A stretch of 64,000 bases of DNA from Microtetraspora glauca (GTDB lineage Bacteria; Actinomycetota; Actinomycetes; Streptomycetales; Streptomycetaceae): contig JOFO01000005.1 of NCBI GenBank assembly GCA_000721275.1, positions 124,001 through 188,000 of the forward strand, in the 5' to 3' direction. The translations under genes were made by a program, and so were the position numbers. This document shows positions 21,523 through 32,611 of the stretch, piece by piece (the stretch's first letter is position 1; every line of letters starts with the position of its first letter). The notes under the pieces are model-generated. The model made no database searches. It was not told where the DNA came from and was given only the letters and a program-made list of their open reading frames with translations.

Positions 21523-22890
21523 GTGTCCGACCCCACCGCCGCCCCGCTCGACCTGGCGGCCTTCCCGCCGTCCTTCGCCTGGGGCACGGCCACCTCCGCC
21601 TATCAGATCGAGGGCGCCGTCGCCGCGGACGGCCGCACCCCCTCCATCTGGGACACCTTCTGCCGCGTCCCCGGCGCGATCGACAACGGCGACACCGGCG
21701 ACACGGCCTGCGACCACTACCACCGCTGGCCCGAGGACATCGCCCTGATGAAGGAGCTCGGCACCGGCGCCTACCGGATGTCGATCGCCTGGCCCCGGGT
21801 CGTCCCCGGCGGCGACGGACCCGTCAACGCCGCCGGACTTGACTTCTACGACCGGCTCGTCGACGCCCTCCTCGACGCCGGCATCACCCCCAACGTCACC
21901 CTCTACCACTGGGACCTGCCGCAGACCCTCCAGGACCGGGGCGGCTGGACCTCCCGCGCGACCGCCGAACACCTCGCCGCGTACGCCTCCGCCGTCGCCG
22001 GCCGGCTCGGCGACCGCGTCACCCGCTGGGCCACCCTCAACGAACCGCTCTGCTCCGCCTGGATCGGCCACCTGGAGGGCCGGATGGCGCCGGGCCTCAC
22101 CGACCTGACGGCCGCCGTCCGCGCCTCGTACCACCTGCTCCTCGGACACGGTCTCGCGACCGCCGCGATCCGGGCCGCCGCGCCCGGCGCCCGCGTCGGC
22201 CTGGTGACCAACCACTCCACCGTCGAGCCGGCCTCCAGCCGCCCCGAGGACGTCGCCGCCGCCCGCCGCATGGACGGCCACACCAACCGCTGGTGGCTCG
22301 ACCCGGTGTATGGCCGCGGCTTCCCCGCCGACCTGCGCGAGCTCTACGGCGTCGCCCTCCCCGAACGCCCCGGCGACCTGGAGACCATCGCCGCCCCGCT
22401 CGACTGGCACGGCCTCAACTACTACTTCCCGGTGACCGTCGAGGACGACCCCGCCGGCCCCGTCCCGTACGCCCGCGAGGTCCGCCTCCCTGACGTGCCC
22501 CGCACCGGCATGGACTGGCAGATCGGGGCCGACGGCCTGGAGAGCCTGCTGCTGCGGCTCACCGAGGAGTACGGCGTCCGCGAGCTGTACGTCACCGAGA
22601 ACGGCTCCGCCTTCCCCGACACCGCCGGCCCCGGCGGCGCCGTCCACGACCCCGAGCGCACCCGCTACCTGGAGGACCACCTCGCCGCCTGCGCGAGCGC
22701 CCTCCGCAAGGGCGTCCCGCTCGCCGGCTACTACGCCTGGTCGCTCCTCGACAACTTCGAGTGGGCGTACGGCTACGACAAGCGGTTCGGCCTCGTCCAC
22801 GTCGACTACGCCACCCAGCGGCGGACCGTGAAGACCAGCGGCCGGCGCTACGCCGCCCTCATCCGCGCCCACCGGGAGCTGCACGGCTAG
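21523..22890 (+). CDS. GH1 beta-glucosidase
   Basis: 455 residues, full length for family GH1, with no signal peptide and so cytoplasmic. The N-terminal signature [15 protein letters not shown], the acid/base Glu in [10 protein letters not shown], the nucleophile Glu in YVTENGSA and the substrate-binding [18 protein letters not shown] are all present. It would hydrolyse imported cello-oligosaccharides or other beta-glucosides to glucose. The start is GTG at 21523 after GAAAGG. The operon parallels Streptomyces cebEFG-bglC, but its neighbour regulator is ROK rather than the LacI-type CebR. Confidence 0.93.
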   Translation: MSDPTAAPLDLAAFPPSFAWGTATSAYQIEGAVAADGRTPSIWDTFCRVPGAIDNGDTGDTACDHYHRWPEDIALMKELGTGAYRMSIAWPRVVPGGDGPVNAAGLDFYDRLVDALLDAGITPNVTLYHWDLPQTLQDRGGWTSRATAEHLAAYASAVAGRLGDRVTRWATLNEPLCSAWIGHLEGRMAPGLTDLTAAVRASYHLLLGHGLATAAIRAAAPGARVGLVTNHSTVEPASSRPEDVAAARRMDGHTNRWWLDPVYGRGFPADLRELYGVALPERPGDLETIAAPLDWHGLNYYFPVTVEDDPAGPVPYAREVRLPDVPRTGMDWQIGADGLESLLLRLTEEYGVRELYVTENGSAFPDTAGPGGAVHDPERTRYLEDHLAACASALRKGVPLAGYYAWSLLDNFEWAYGYDKRFGLVHVDYATQRRTVKTSGRRYAALIRAHRELHG

Positions 22891-22905
22891 CCGCCCCCTG
22901 CCACC

Positions 22906-22947
22906 GCCGGAGACCGGTCCGACGCACCTGCCGGACCGGTCTCCGGC
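22906..22947 (+). terminator. Strong terminator after the GH1 gene
   Basis: A perfect 16-bp stem (GCCGGAGACCGGTCCG at 22906-22921, complement at 22932-22947) with a 10-base loop begins 16 bases after the beta-glucosidase stop and closes the sugar operon. Confidence 0.85.
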
Positions 22948-23104
22948 ATGCCCGCGCCCTGCCTGCGAGCCGGTCGATCGATGCTTAATGCAAGCCAAAA
23001 GAAAAGAGGTGTCGCATGCCTTGACCGTCCCCTGGCGGCGCGGGCAAGGTTTCGGCGAGCGCTCGCCCCCAGGCATCCACCCCCTCCCCCCCGAGGAGAT
23101 CCCC

Positions 23105-25291
<2,187 letters not shown>

Positions 25292-25312
25292 CGACCCGCC
25301 GGTCCTCCGTGA

Positions 25313-25354
25313 CCGTCCGGCCCCGGTGCGGCGAGACCGCCCGGGGCCGGACGG
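25313..25354 (+). terminator. Terminator after the discoidin/beta-helix gene
   Basis: A perfect 14-bp stem (CCGTCCGGCCCCGG at 25313-25326, complement at 25341-25354) with a 14-base loop lies 22 bases past the stop codon. Confidence 0.75.
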
Positions 25355-25426
25355 CGATTGCGGGCGGTCCCGGCGCGGCGGACGATGGAAGGAGGACGGG
25401 CCGAGAAGGACCGGAGGAGAGACGTC

Positions 25427-25597
25427 ATGGCCGAAGAGCAGGGCGACCCGCTCGCCGCCTGGACCGAGCGCCTGCTCGCGCTCGGGACCGGCATCTCGCC
25501 GGAGGACGCCGAGGCGTTCGTCCACGACCTCTACACCCACGCCCAGGCCGCGCTCGACGAGGAGCGGGCCGAAGTCGAGTACCAGCGCGAGGAGTAG
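25427..25597 (+). CDS. Small hypothetical protein (56 aa)
   Basis: 56 residues, acidic and helical (PLAAWTERLLALGTGISPEDAEAFVHDLYTHAQAALDEERAE), with no signal or membrane segment. The ATG at 25427 follows GGAGGAGA at 25413-25420 with good spacing, which supports translation. I do not recognise a family. It stands alone, convergent with the HAAS-like membrane gene. Confidence 0.6.
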   Translation: MAEEQGDPLAAWTERLLALGTGISPEDAEAFVHDLYTHAQAALDEERAEVEYQREE

Positions 25598-25635
25598 CCC
25601 GGCGCGGGCGCCGCCCCGCGCCGGACCGTGCGGGG

Positions 25636-26220
25636 TCAGTCCCGGAGGGCCCGCAGCAGGACGGCCGCGCCGGCGGCGGGCACGGCGACCAGGAACACGC
25701 CGAGGAGCAGCACCTCCAGGGGGCCGATCCGGCCCCCCGCGAGCATCAGCCCGCCGAGCAGCAGGAGCGCCGGCACGGCGACCGCCGTGGCCGTGCCGAT
25801 CCGCTTGTGCCGGGCGGTCCACAGCGGCGACATCCAGAGCAGCGCCAGCCCGATCGCGAGGACCAGGGCGCCCAGGGCGGGCTGGGCCAGGACGACCAGG
25901 CCGCCGAGCGCGGGCAGCGCGGCGATCAGCCGGGCGGCCTGCCGGCCGGCCAGCGGCCCGGCGGGCGCGGGAGCGGCGGGAGCGGCCGGTGCCGCCGGGC
26001 GCGGGCCTTCCTCGGCGAGCGCGGAGGCGGCCACCGTGCGCGGCTCGCCCAGCTCGGCGAGGACCGCGCGGATCCCGGCGTCGTCGCGGGCGTCGCTCAC
26101 CTCGATGTGCTCGCGGAGGTCCGCGAGGAGCTCGGCCCGGCGGTCGGCCGGGAGTTCGGCGGTCTCCCGGGCGACGGCGTCGAGGTAGGCGGCGACGAGC
26201 GGGTGGTCGATGGCGTTCAT
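25636..26220 (-). CDS. Membrane protein with HAAS-like N-terminal domain, PadR partner
   Basis: 194 residues. The first 70 are charged and helical (LVAAYLDAVARETAELPADRRAELLADLREHI, AELGEPRTVAASAL), a pattern common to proteins encoded beside PadR regulators (HAAS/DUF1700-like). An Ala/Pro linker follows, then four hydrophobic helices (ARLIAALPALGGLVVL, LGALVLAIGLALLWM, TATAVAVPALLLLGGLML, LEVLLLGVFLVAVPAAGAAVLL). Its ATG overlaps the PadR stop (ATGA), so the two are co-translated. The role is unknown; membrane-stress sensing is possible. Confidence 0.72.
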   Translation of the reverse strand: MNAIDHPLVAAYLDAVARETAELPADRRAELLADLREHIEVSDARDDAGIRAVLAELGEPRTVAASALAEEGPRPAAPAAPAAPAPAGPLAGRQAARLIAALPALGGLVVLAQPALGALVLAIGLALLWMSPLWTARHKRIGTATAVAVPALLLLGGLMLAGGRIGPLEVLLLGVFLVAVPAAGAAVLLRALRD

Positions 26221-26588
26221 GCGGGGTCCCCCTGCGGGTCGTGGAGAAAGTGGTCGACGGCGTCCCGGAAGTGCGGCCACGCGCCGGTGAACTCGGCGAG
26301 CGCGGCCCGGCCGAGGGCGGTCAGCGCGTAGTAGCGGCGCGGCGGCCCGCTCGGGGAGTCGCGCAGCTCGGTGTCGACGTAACCCTCCCGCCGCAGCCGC
26401 GACAGCAGGGGGTAGATCGTGCCCTGACTGGTGGACATGACGCTGACCGCGGACAGCTCGGCGAGCAGTTCGACGCCGTACTTCGGCGCGTCCCTGAGCA
26501 GCGCGAGGACGCAGTACTCCAGCACCCCCTTGCGGAGCTGGCTGGAGACCTTGCCCCCCGCCTCATTGCTTGCGTTACCAGGAACCAT
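26217..26588 (-). CDS. PadR-family transcriptional regulator
   Basis: 123 residues with the PadR winged helix: QLRKGVLEYCVLALL, KYGVELLAELS, STSQGTIYPLLSRLRREGYVD and GPPRRYYALTALGRAALAEF, followed by a short dimerisation helix. The ATG at 26588 lies in an AT-richer patch (26564-26600) that contains TGCAATGCA, a possible autoregulatory site. It is translationally coupled to the membrane protein downstream. The ligand is unknown. Confidence 0.88.
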   Translation of the reverse strand: MVPGNASNEAGGKVSSQLRKGVLEYCVLALLRDAPKYGVELLAELSAVSVMSTSQGTIYPLLSRLRREGYVDTELRDSPSGPPRRYYALTALGRAALAEFTGAWPHFRDAVDHFLHDPQGDPA

Positions 26589-26703
26589 GCAATGCAAGAT
26601 AGCTCCGGAGGGCGCAGCCGACAAGCCGCGGTCCGGCGGGAACCGGCCGCTCCGGCCGATCGTGTTACGGGGGACGGACCCGACCGGGACGAGGGGAGAC
26701 GCG

Positions 26704-27744
26704 GTGGCCGCCACCGAGGCGAGGATCGACAGGGACACCCTGCTGCTGGGAGACGGGGTGCGGGTGCGCTTCATGCGCACGCTCCGGCTGCCCGAGACCG
26801 GCACCCACCGGCTGCCCCCGGGGCTCGGCACCTTCCCGCTCCGCCGCGTCCAGGACCACCTCGACACCGTGCCCGAGGCATGGCGCGCCAAGGGCGGCGT
26901 GATGATGCCGGTCTACCTCCGCGAGGCGATGTGGCTCAGCTTCGCCGGCAGCCCCGAACCCGCGGCCCTCCAGGTCGGCGTCGGCAAGGTCTGCGCGATC
27001 TCCGGCAGGAAGTGGACCGGGAAGCTGTCCCGCCGCCCGCAGAACTACGTCGTCCTGCCCCGCCAGCCGTGGCTCGACGGCATCAACTCCGGCAAGGGCA
27101 CCGTGCGCCAGTTCGTCGCCGTCCCGCACGGCATGGGCGCCACCGTCGAGGGCCAGGTCACCGGCGAGGAGACCGTCGGCGGCCTCCAGCTCCAGGCGTT
27201 CCCGCTCGCCCCGGAGCCCCGCGCCGCCTGGCGCGAGGAACAGCGCCGCCTCGCCGAGGCCCGCGCCCGCTTCGCCGCCCCGGGGATGCCCGCCGCGTAC
27301 GGCGCCGCACCCGCGATGCCGATGGCCGCACCGGCGGGCGCGCCGCCGGCCGGCGCGGCGATGGGCATCGGCGCCGGCGGCACCATGCGCCAGGAGGTGT
27401 ACGAGGACGACCGGCCGGCCCGCGACTGGTCCGGCACCCCCGACGCGCGGGTCTTCGTGCACCTGGTGACCCCGCCCGAGTGGCGCCGCATCACCGGCGA
27501 GGAGCCCCCGCCGTCCCCCGCCGACCGCGCCGCCTACACCCGCGCCGGCCTGCCCTGGTACGACTACTTCGACGCCGACGGCACCGACCTCGCTCCCTCC
27601 GGCACGCTGGCCGACGTCAAGCCCGTGGGGGAGTGGCTGGGCGACGACCTCGACCCCTGGACCCCGCCGGCCCCGCACCAGATCACGCCGCTCGGCCCGC
27701 CGCCGCCCCCGCCCGGCGCCCCGATCGCCGACGGCGACTGGTGA
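26704..27744 (+). CDS. Conserved hypothetical protein (346 aa), integrity of function unknown
   Basis: 346 residues from a GTG at 26704 that follows GAGGGGAGA. No signal peptide or membrane helix. It begins with DTLLLGDGVRVRFMRTLRLPETGTHRLPPGLGTFPLRRV and contains GGVMMPVYLREAMWLSFAG, QNYVVLPRQPWLDGINSGKGTVRQFVAVP and an Ala/Met/Pro-rich low-complexity stretch near 195-225, and ends in a Pro-rich tail. The pattern resembles actinobacterial proteins annotated only as hypothetical. I cannot assign a function. It is divergent from the PadR pair. Confidence 0.7.
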   Translation: MAATEARIDRDTLLLGDGVRVRFMRTLRLPETGTHRLPPGLGTFPLRRVQDHLDTVPEAWRAKGGVMMPVYLREAMWLSFAGSPEPAALQVGVGKVCAISGRKWTGKLSRRPQNYVVLPRQPWLDGINSGKGTVRQFVAVPHGMGATVEGQVTGEETVGGLQLQAFPLAPEPRAAWREEQRRLAEARARFAAPGMPAAYGAAPAMPMAAPAGAPPAGAAMGIGAGGTMRQEVYEDDRPARDWSGTPDARVFVHLVTPPEWRRITGEEPPPSPADRAAYTRAGLPWYDYFDADGTDLAPSGTLADVKPVGEWLGDDLDPWTPPAPHQITPLGPPPPPPGAPIADGDW

Positions 27745-27750
27745 CCCGGA

Positions 27751-27774
27751 CCCGGTAGGAGCCGCCCTACCGGG
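27751..27774 (+). terminator. Short terminator-like hairpin
   Basis: CCCGGTAGG (27751-27759) pairs perfectly with CCTACCGGG (27766-27774) across a 6-base loop, 6 bases after the preceding stop codon. Confidence 0.6.
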
Positions 27775-27819
27775 GACCCCGCCCGCAGGGCCGCGGCCCC
27801 GGCACGGTACGAAGACAGG

Positions 27820-28401
27820 GTGAACGACTCGATCCGCCCGGCCACCATCCGCGTCTTCATCGCCCTGGCGCCGCCCGACGACGCCAAGGACGAACTGGCC
27901 CGGGCCCTGGCCCCCGCCTACGCCGCCCACCCCGGCATGCGCTGGAACCGCATCGAGGACTGGCACATCACCCTCGCCTTCCTCGGCGAACTGCCCGTCA
28001 CCGCCGTCCCCGCCCTGCACGCCCCCCTCGCGGACCTCGCCGCGGCCCGCCGCCCCCTCGGACTCGCCCTCCGGGGCGGCGGCCACTTCGACTCCCGGGT
28101 CCTGTGGAGCGGCGTCGCCGGCGACGTCCCCGGCCTCCACCGCCTCGCCGACGAGGTCCGCACCCTCGTCAAGGAGGCCGGCATCCCCTACGAGGGCCGC
28201 CCGCTGCGCCCGCACCTGACCCTGGCCCGCGCCCGCCGGGGCGACCTCACCTCCGTGCCGGAAACCGCCGCCGTCCTCGACGGCTTCGCCGGCCGCCCCT
28301 GGCCGGCCGCCCGCCTCCACCTCGTCGGCAGCGACGACGCCCGCGGCCCCGCCCCCGTCCGCTACCGGGACATCGCCTCCTGGCCGTTCACCGGCCCCTG
28401 A
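27820..28401 (+). CDS. thpR: RNA 2',3'-cyclic phosphodiesterase (ThpR/2H family)
   Basis: 193 residues with the two HxT motifs of 2H phosphoesterases, WHITLAFLG near 47 and RPHLTLARAR near 128, in the N-terminal and C-terminal halves. RVFIALAPPD at the start is the family opening. It opens 2',3'-cyclic phosphates to 2'-phosphates and has RNA ligase-like activity in vitro. The start is GTG at 27820. The last 14 bases overlap the convergent Lrp gene. Confidence 0.88.
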   Translation: MNDSIRPATIRVFIALAPPDDAKDELARALAPAYAAHPGMRWNRIEDWHITLAFLGELPVTAVPALHAPLADLAAARRPLGLALRGGGHFDSRVLWSGVAGDVPGLHRLADEVRTLVKEAGIPYEGRPLRPHLTLARARRGDLTSVPETAAVLDGFAGRPWPAARLHLVGSDDARGPAPVRYRDIASWPFTGP

Positions 28402-29512
28402 CCCCGGGCGGGGGCTCGTCGTCCGGTGCCGGCGGACGCGGGGCGCGCAGCCGGTCGAGGAGCGCGGACTCGGCCGTCTCCGAACGGGGGTCGGTCCAGC
28501 GGGCCAGAGGCACCGCGCGGAGGTGACGCCCCCGGGGGTCGAGCAGATGGCCGCCCAGCTTCATCGGCCACAGGGTCAGCGCCCGGTCCGTCACCAGCAG
28601 TTCCGGGAACCGCTCGGAGAGCCGCGCCTCGAACGGCGCGATGTCGTCGACCGACCGCAGCCAGGCCGCCAGCAGCAGGTTGTACGGCCCCGACAGGGAC
28701 GCGCACATCCGGATCTCCCGCAGCGCGCTGATCCGCTCCGCCAGCCGGGGCGCCCGGCTCTGCGGGACCGTCGCCCACAGCGACACCGACACCGGCCACC
28801 CGGACAGCGACCGCGCCACCTCGCAGCGGTACACCAGCGCGTGCTCGGCCTCCAGCCGTTCCAGCCGCCGCCGCACCGTCGTGGGACTGAGCCCGGTCCG
28901 CTCCGCCAGCCGGGCCGCGGACTGCCGGGGATCCTCGCTCAGCACCCGCACCAGCTCCAGGTCCCGCCCCTCCAGCGGCCGCCCGCCCGCGGACCGGACC
29001 GGCGCCGGACGGGCGGGCCCCGTGAGCCGCCGCCGCTGCTCCTCGGTCAGCCGGTCCAGCCGCCACCGGCTCCCCTCGGTGTGCAGGGTCGTCGCCACCT
29101 GCGTCCGGGACGCGGCCACCCCGTCCAGCGCACCCAGCCGGAAGCCGACGTACCGGGCGAGCTCGGCCTGGTCGGTGAAGACGGCGGTCACCAGCAGGTC
29201 CCGGCCGCCGCTGACGTGTTCCAGGTTGAAGACGTGCGGATCCTCCGCCACCGCCGCCGCGACCTCGTGCAGCCGGCGGGGCGCGCAGTCCACCTCGATG
29301 TACGCGATCACCGCCGGTGCCTGCGCCCGCACCGTCGGGTGGACGCTGATCCAGGCGTTGCCCGACCGCGACAGCCGCGCCCAGCGGCGGGCCACGGTCG
29401 AGGCGTCGAGACCCAGCGCCTCGCCCACGGTCTGCCAGTCGGCCCGCGGAGCGACCTGAAGGGCCGTCACCAGCAGATAGTCCAGCTCGTCCAGCAACGC
29501 CCACCACCCCAT
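28388..29512 (-). CDS. Two-module Lrp/AsnC-family regulator
   Basis: 374 residues with a duplicated Lrp unit. First HTH near 7-50 (LDELDYLLVTALQVAPRADWQTVGEALGLDASTVARRW) and effector domain about 65-145; second HTH near 185-225 (RDLELVRVLSEDPRQSAARLAERTGLSPTTVRRRLERLE) and effector domain about 230-315. Such double Lrp proteins are common in actinomycetes and sense amino acids. It is divergent from the M20 amidohydrolase and MFS transporter with a 95-base gap that contains the palindrome ATCCGCGGGAT (29581-29591), so it probably controls them. Confidence 0.85.
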   Translation of the reverse strand: MGWWALLDELDYLLVTALQVAPRADWQTVGEALGLDASTVARRWARLSRSGNAWISVHPTVRAQAPAVIAYIEVDCAPRRLHEVAAAVAEDPHVFNLEHVSGGRDLLVTAVFTDQAELARYVGFRLGALDGVAASRTQVATTLHTEGSRWRLDRLTEEQRRRLTGPARPAPVRSAGGRPLEGRDLELVRVLSEDPRQSAARLAERTGLSPTTVRRRLERLEAEHALVYRCEVARSLSGWPVSVSLWATVPQSRAPRLAERISALREIRMCASLSGPYNLLLAAWLRSVDDIAPFEARLSERFPELLVTDRALTLWPMKLGGHLLDPRGRHLRAVPLARWTDPRSETAESALLDRLRAPRPPAPDDEPPPGVRGR

Positions 29513-29607
29513 CCGCGAAACGGCTCATTCGCGCAAACGATCAACCGAAAGCGGCGGATCCCGGCGAGAAGGGGCCGTTCATCCGCGGGATCGGCACTAT
29601 ACCCGCC

Positions 29608-30816
29608 ATGTTCACGCACAGCGACGTCCTCCCGTACGCCGACTCCCTCATCGCCCTGCGCCACGCCCTCCACCGAGAACCCGAACTCGGCCTCGACCTG
29701 CCCCGTACCCGCCGCAAGGTCCTCGACGCCCTCGCCGGACTCCCCCTGGAGATCACCCTCGGTGAGCGCCTCACCTCCGTGACCGCCGTGCTGCGCGGCG
29801 GCAAGCCCGGCCCCGCCGTGCTGCTGCGCGGCGACATGGACGCCCTGCCCGTCCAGGAGGACACCGGCGTCCCGTACGCCTCGGCGGTCCCCGGCCGGAT
29901 GCACGCCTGCGGGCACGACCTCCACACCGCCGGGCTCGTCGGCGCCGCCCGGCTGCTCGCCGCCCGCCGCGACGACCTCCCCGGTGACGTCGTCCTCATG
30001 TTCCAGCCCGGCGAGGAGGGCATGGGCGGCGCCGGCCTGATGATCAAGGAGGGCGTCCTCCACGCGGCGGGCCGCCGCGTCGAGGCGGCCTACGCCCTCC
30101 ACGTCACCTCGACCCTGCTGCCCACCGGGTACGCGGCCGTCCGCCCCGGCCCCATGCTCGCCGCCTCCGACGCGGTCACCGTCACCGTCCGCGGCTCGGG
30201 CGGACACGGCTCCTCGCCGCACGCCGCGAAGGATCCCGTGCCCGCCCTGTGCGCGATGGTCACCGCCCTCCAGACGATGGTCACCCGCACCGTCGACGTC
30301 TTCGACCCGGCCGTCCTCACCGTCGGCTCCCTGCACGCCGGTTCCGCCGGGAACGTCATCCCGGATCAGGCCGTCCTGGAGGCGACCGTCCGCTCCTTCT
30401 CCACCGCCACCCAGGCCGCCGTCCGGGCCGGAGTGGAGCGCGTCGTCCACGGCGTCGCCGCCGCCCACGGCGTCCGGGCCGACCTCGACTACCGGGAGAC
30501 CTACCCGGTCACCGAGAACGACCCGGCCGAGGCCGCGTTCGCGCTCCGCACCGCCCAGGGCCTCCTCGGCACCGACCGCGCCTTCGAGGCCCCGCGCCCG
30601 CTCACCGGCTCCGAGGACTTCTCCCTCGTCCTGCGCCAGGTCCCCGGCGCGTATCTCGGCATCGGCGCCTGCCCGCCCGACCGCGACCCGGCCACCGCCC
30701 CCATGAACCACTCGCCCCAGGCCGTCTTCGACGACCGCGCCGTCCTCGACGCGGCCGTGCTGCTCGCCGAACTCGCCGCCCGCCGCCTCCAGAACGCCGC
30801 AGAGGAGCCCGCATGA
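29608..30816 (+). CDS. M20-family amidohydrolase (IAA-amino acid/hippurate hydrolase type)
   Basis: 402 residues, a M20D-type peptidase. The metal ligands are visible in RGDMDALPV, HACGHDLHT, QPGEEGMGGAGLMI and the late His in MNHSPQAVFDD; the lid domain contains GSGGHGSSPHAAKDPV. It hydrolyses N-acyl or N-aroyl amino acids. The neighbours, an Lrp regulator and a coupled MFS transporter, fit amino acid conjugate uptake or export. The transporter ATG overlaps its stop. Confidence 0.9.
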   Translation: MFTHSDVLPYADSLIALRHALHREPELGLDLPRTRRKVLDALAGLPLEITLGERLTSVTAVLRGGKPGPAVLLRGDMDALPVQEDTGVPYASAVPGRMHACGHDLHTAGLVGAARLLAARRDDLPGDVVLMFQPGEEGMGGAGLMIKEGVLHAAGRRVEAAYALHVTSTLLPTGYAAVRPGPMLAASDAVTVTVRGSGGHGSSPHAAKDPVPALCAMVTALQTMVTRTVDVFDPAVLTVGSLHAGSAGNVIPDQAVLEATVRSFSTATQAAVRAGVERVVHGVAAAHGVRADLDYRETYPVTENDPAEAAFALRTAQGLLGTDRAFEAPRPLTGSEDFSLVLRQVPGAYLGIGACPPDRDPATAPMNHSPQAVFDDRAVLDAAVLLAELAARRLQNAAEEPA

Positions 30817-32273
30817 CCCCCGCCGAACGCCCCGACACCCCCGGAGCCGACTCCGGAGCGGCGGGCACCGGATCCGTCCGCGCCGTCGTCGGGCTCCTCG
30901 TCCTCTTCGAGCTCACCAGCGGCTTCCTCCAGGGCGGCATCGCACCCCTGCTACCAGAGATCGGCCGGGAGCTCGACATCCGCGACGCCGACCTCGCCTG
31001 GGTCGTCTCCGCCCAGCTCCTCGCCGCCGCCGTCGGCGTGCCCGTCCTCGGCCGGCTCGGCGACCTCCACGGCCACCGCAAGGTGCTGCGCTGGTCCCTC
31101 GTCGCCGTCGCCGCCGGCTCGCTCCTCGTCGCACTCGCCCCGAACCTGCCGGTGCTGCTCGCGGGCCGCGTCCTCACCGGCCCGCTCGCCGCCCTGCTGC
31201 CGCTGGAGATCGCCCTCGTCCGCGACCGGCTGCCCCTCGGCCCGGCCCGCGCGGCCATCGCCCGGCTCGTCGGCGCGCTCGCCCTCGGCACCCTCCTCGG
31301 CGGCGTCGTCACCGGCGCCGTCCAGGCCCTCACCGACGACGTCCGCCTCACGCTCCTCGTCCCGGCCGCGCTCGCCGCCGCCTGCGTCCCCGTGTCGTTC
31401 CTCGCCATCCCCGAGACCCGGCGCCTCGCCCGCGGCCGGCTCGACCTGCCCGGCGCGGTCCTGCTCAGCCTCACGATGCTGCTGCTCCTCTCCGGCACCG
31501 CCACCGCCAAGGACCACGGCCTCGGCCTCGCCGCCGGGACCCAGCTCGGCCTCGCCGTGCTGCTCGGCGCCCTCTGGACGCGCGTCGAACTGCGCGCCTC
31601 CCAACCGCTCGTGGACGTCCGCGCGCTCGCCGACCGCCGGGTCGCCCCCTTCTTCCTCTGCGCCTTCGCCTTCGGCGTCGTCTACTTCGGCGGCCAGGCG
31701 CCGGACGCCACCTTCCTCGCGGCGGACCCCGCCGTCACCGGCTACGGCTTCGGGCTCTCCGCCCTGGAGATCTCCCTCGTGGCGCTCCCGGCGGCGGCGA
31801 CCGCCGTCGTCACCGCCTCCCTCACCGCCCGCATCGCCGGCCGGACCGGCTACGTCCCGGCCCTCGCCGTCTCCTTCGCCCTCGTCGCGGCGAGCTTCCT
31901 GACGACGGCCGCCCTGCACTCCGCGGTCTGGCAGCTCGTCGCCGCGAAGATCCTCGCCGGGCTCGGTCTCGGCGTGGCGCTCGGCGCCATGCCCACCGTC
32001 ATCGCGGAGGCAAGCGACCCCTCCCGGACCGGCGTGACCACCGCCCTCTACAACAACGTCAAGACGCTCGGCGGCGCAGTGGCCGGCGGAGCCATGGCCG
32101 CCGTCCTCACCGCCTCGGCCCCGCACCCCGGCGCCACCCCGACCGAGCCGGCGTACGTCACGGTATGGCTCCTCTGCGCGGCGCTGGCCGCCGCGGCGGC
32201 CGCCCTCACCCTCGTCGCCCGGCCCGCGCCGGCGAAAACCGCTCGCGCCGCCGCCCCGCGTCCGGCACCCTGA
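30813..32273 (+). CDS. MFS transporter (DHA2-like, 12-14 helices)
   Basis: 486 residues, strongly hydrophobic, with MFS motif A in GRLGDLHGHRKVLRW after the second helix and PVLGRLGD/AGRVLTGPLAALLPLEIAL blocks typical of drug/H+ antiporters of the DHA2 type. It overlaps the amidohydrolase by 4 bases (ATGA). It probably moves a substrate or product of that enzyme; the compound cannot be read. Confidence 0.88.
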   Translation: MTPAERPDTPGADSGAAGTGSVRAVVGLLVLFELTSGFLQGGIAPLLPEIGRELDIRDADLAWVVSAQLLAAAVGVPVLGRLGDLHGHRKVLRWSLVAVAAGSLLVALAPNLPVLLAGRVLTGPLAALLPLEIALVRDRLPLGPARAAIARLVGALALGTLLGGVVTGAVQALTDDVRLTLLVPAALAAACVPVSFLAIPETRRLARGRLDLPGAVLLSLTMLLLLSGTATAKDHGLGLAAGTQLGLAVLLGALWTRVELRASQPLVDVRALADRRVAPFFLCAFAFGVVYFGGQAPDATFLAADPAVTGYGFGLSALEISLVALPAAATAVVTASLTARIAGRTGYVPALAVSFALVAASFLTTAALHSAVWQLVAAKILAGLGLGVALGAMPTVIAEASDPSRTGVTTALYNNVKTLGGAVAGGAMAAVLTASAPHPGATPTEPAYVTVWLLCAALAAAAAALTLVARPAPAKTARAAAPRPAP

Positions 32274-32277
32274 CCCC

Positions 32278-32598
32278 ATGTCCCGACGCCTCATGTTCGT
32301 CCAGCTCAAGACGGGTCACGACACAGACCGGGGGCCGTCCTGGATCGGCTGGGTGGACTTCTCCAAGACCTGGAGCACCGCGTACTTCCAGGGCCGCACG
32401 CTCCGCCGCGCGGGCGGGCTGTTCGACGCCAACTTCCACGACGTCGACTCCGGCGAGGAGTTCTGGCTCTCCGGTCCCAAGCGGGACCGCACCGACACCC
32501 GTTACGGCCCCGCCGTCACCGAGGTCGCGCCGGACGCCGCCGACGCCTACCGCGCCTTCCTGGACGGCGCCCCCCTGCCCGGCCGTGCCCGCGGCTGA
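32278..32598 (+). CDS. Hypothetical protein (106 aa)
   Basis: 106 residues starting MSRRLMFVQLKTGHDTDRGPSW, rich in aromatic residues (WIGWVDFSKTWSTAYFQGRTL) with no signal or membrane segment. It starts 5 bases after the transporter stop, so it is likely on the same transcript. It resembles small actinobacterial proteins of unknown function; no catalytic motif is evident. Confidence 0.65.
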   Translation: MSRRLMFVQLKTGHDTDRGPSWIGWVDFSKTWSTAYFQGRTLRRAGGLFDANFHDVDSGEEFWLSGPKRDRTDTRYGPAVTEVAPDAADAYRAFLDGAPLPGRARG

Positions 32599-32611
32599 GC
32601 ACGGGGGAGCG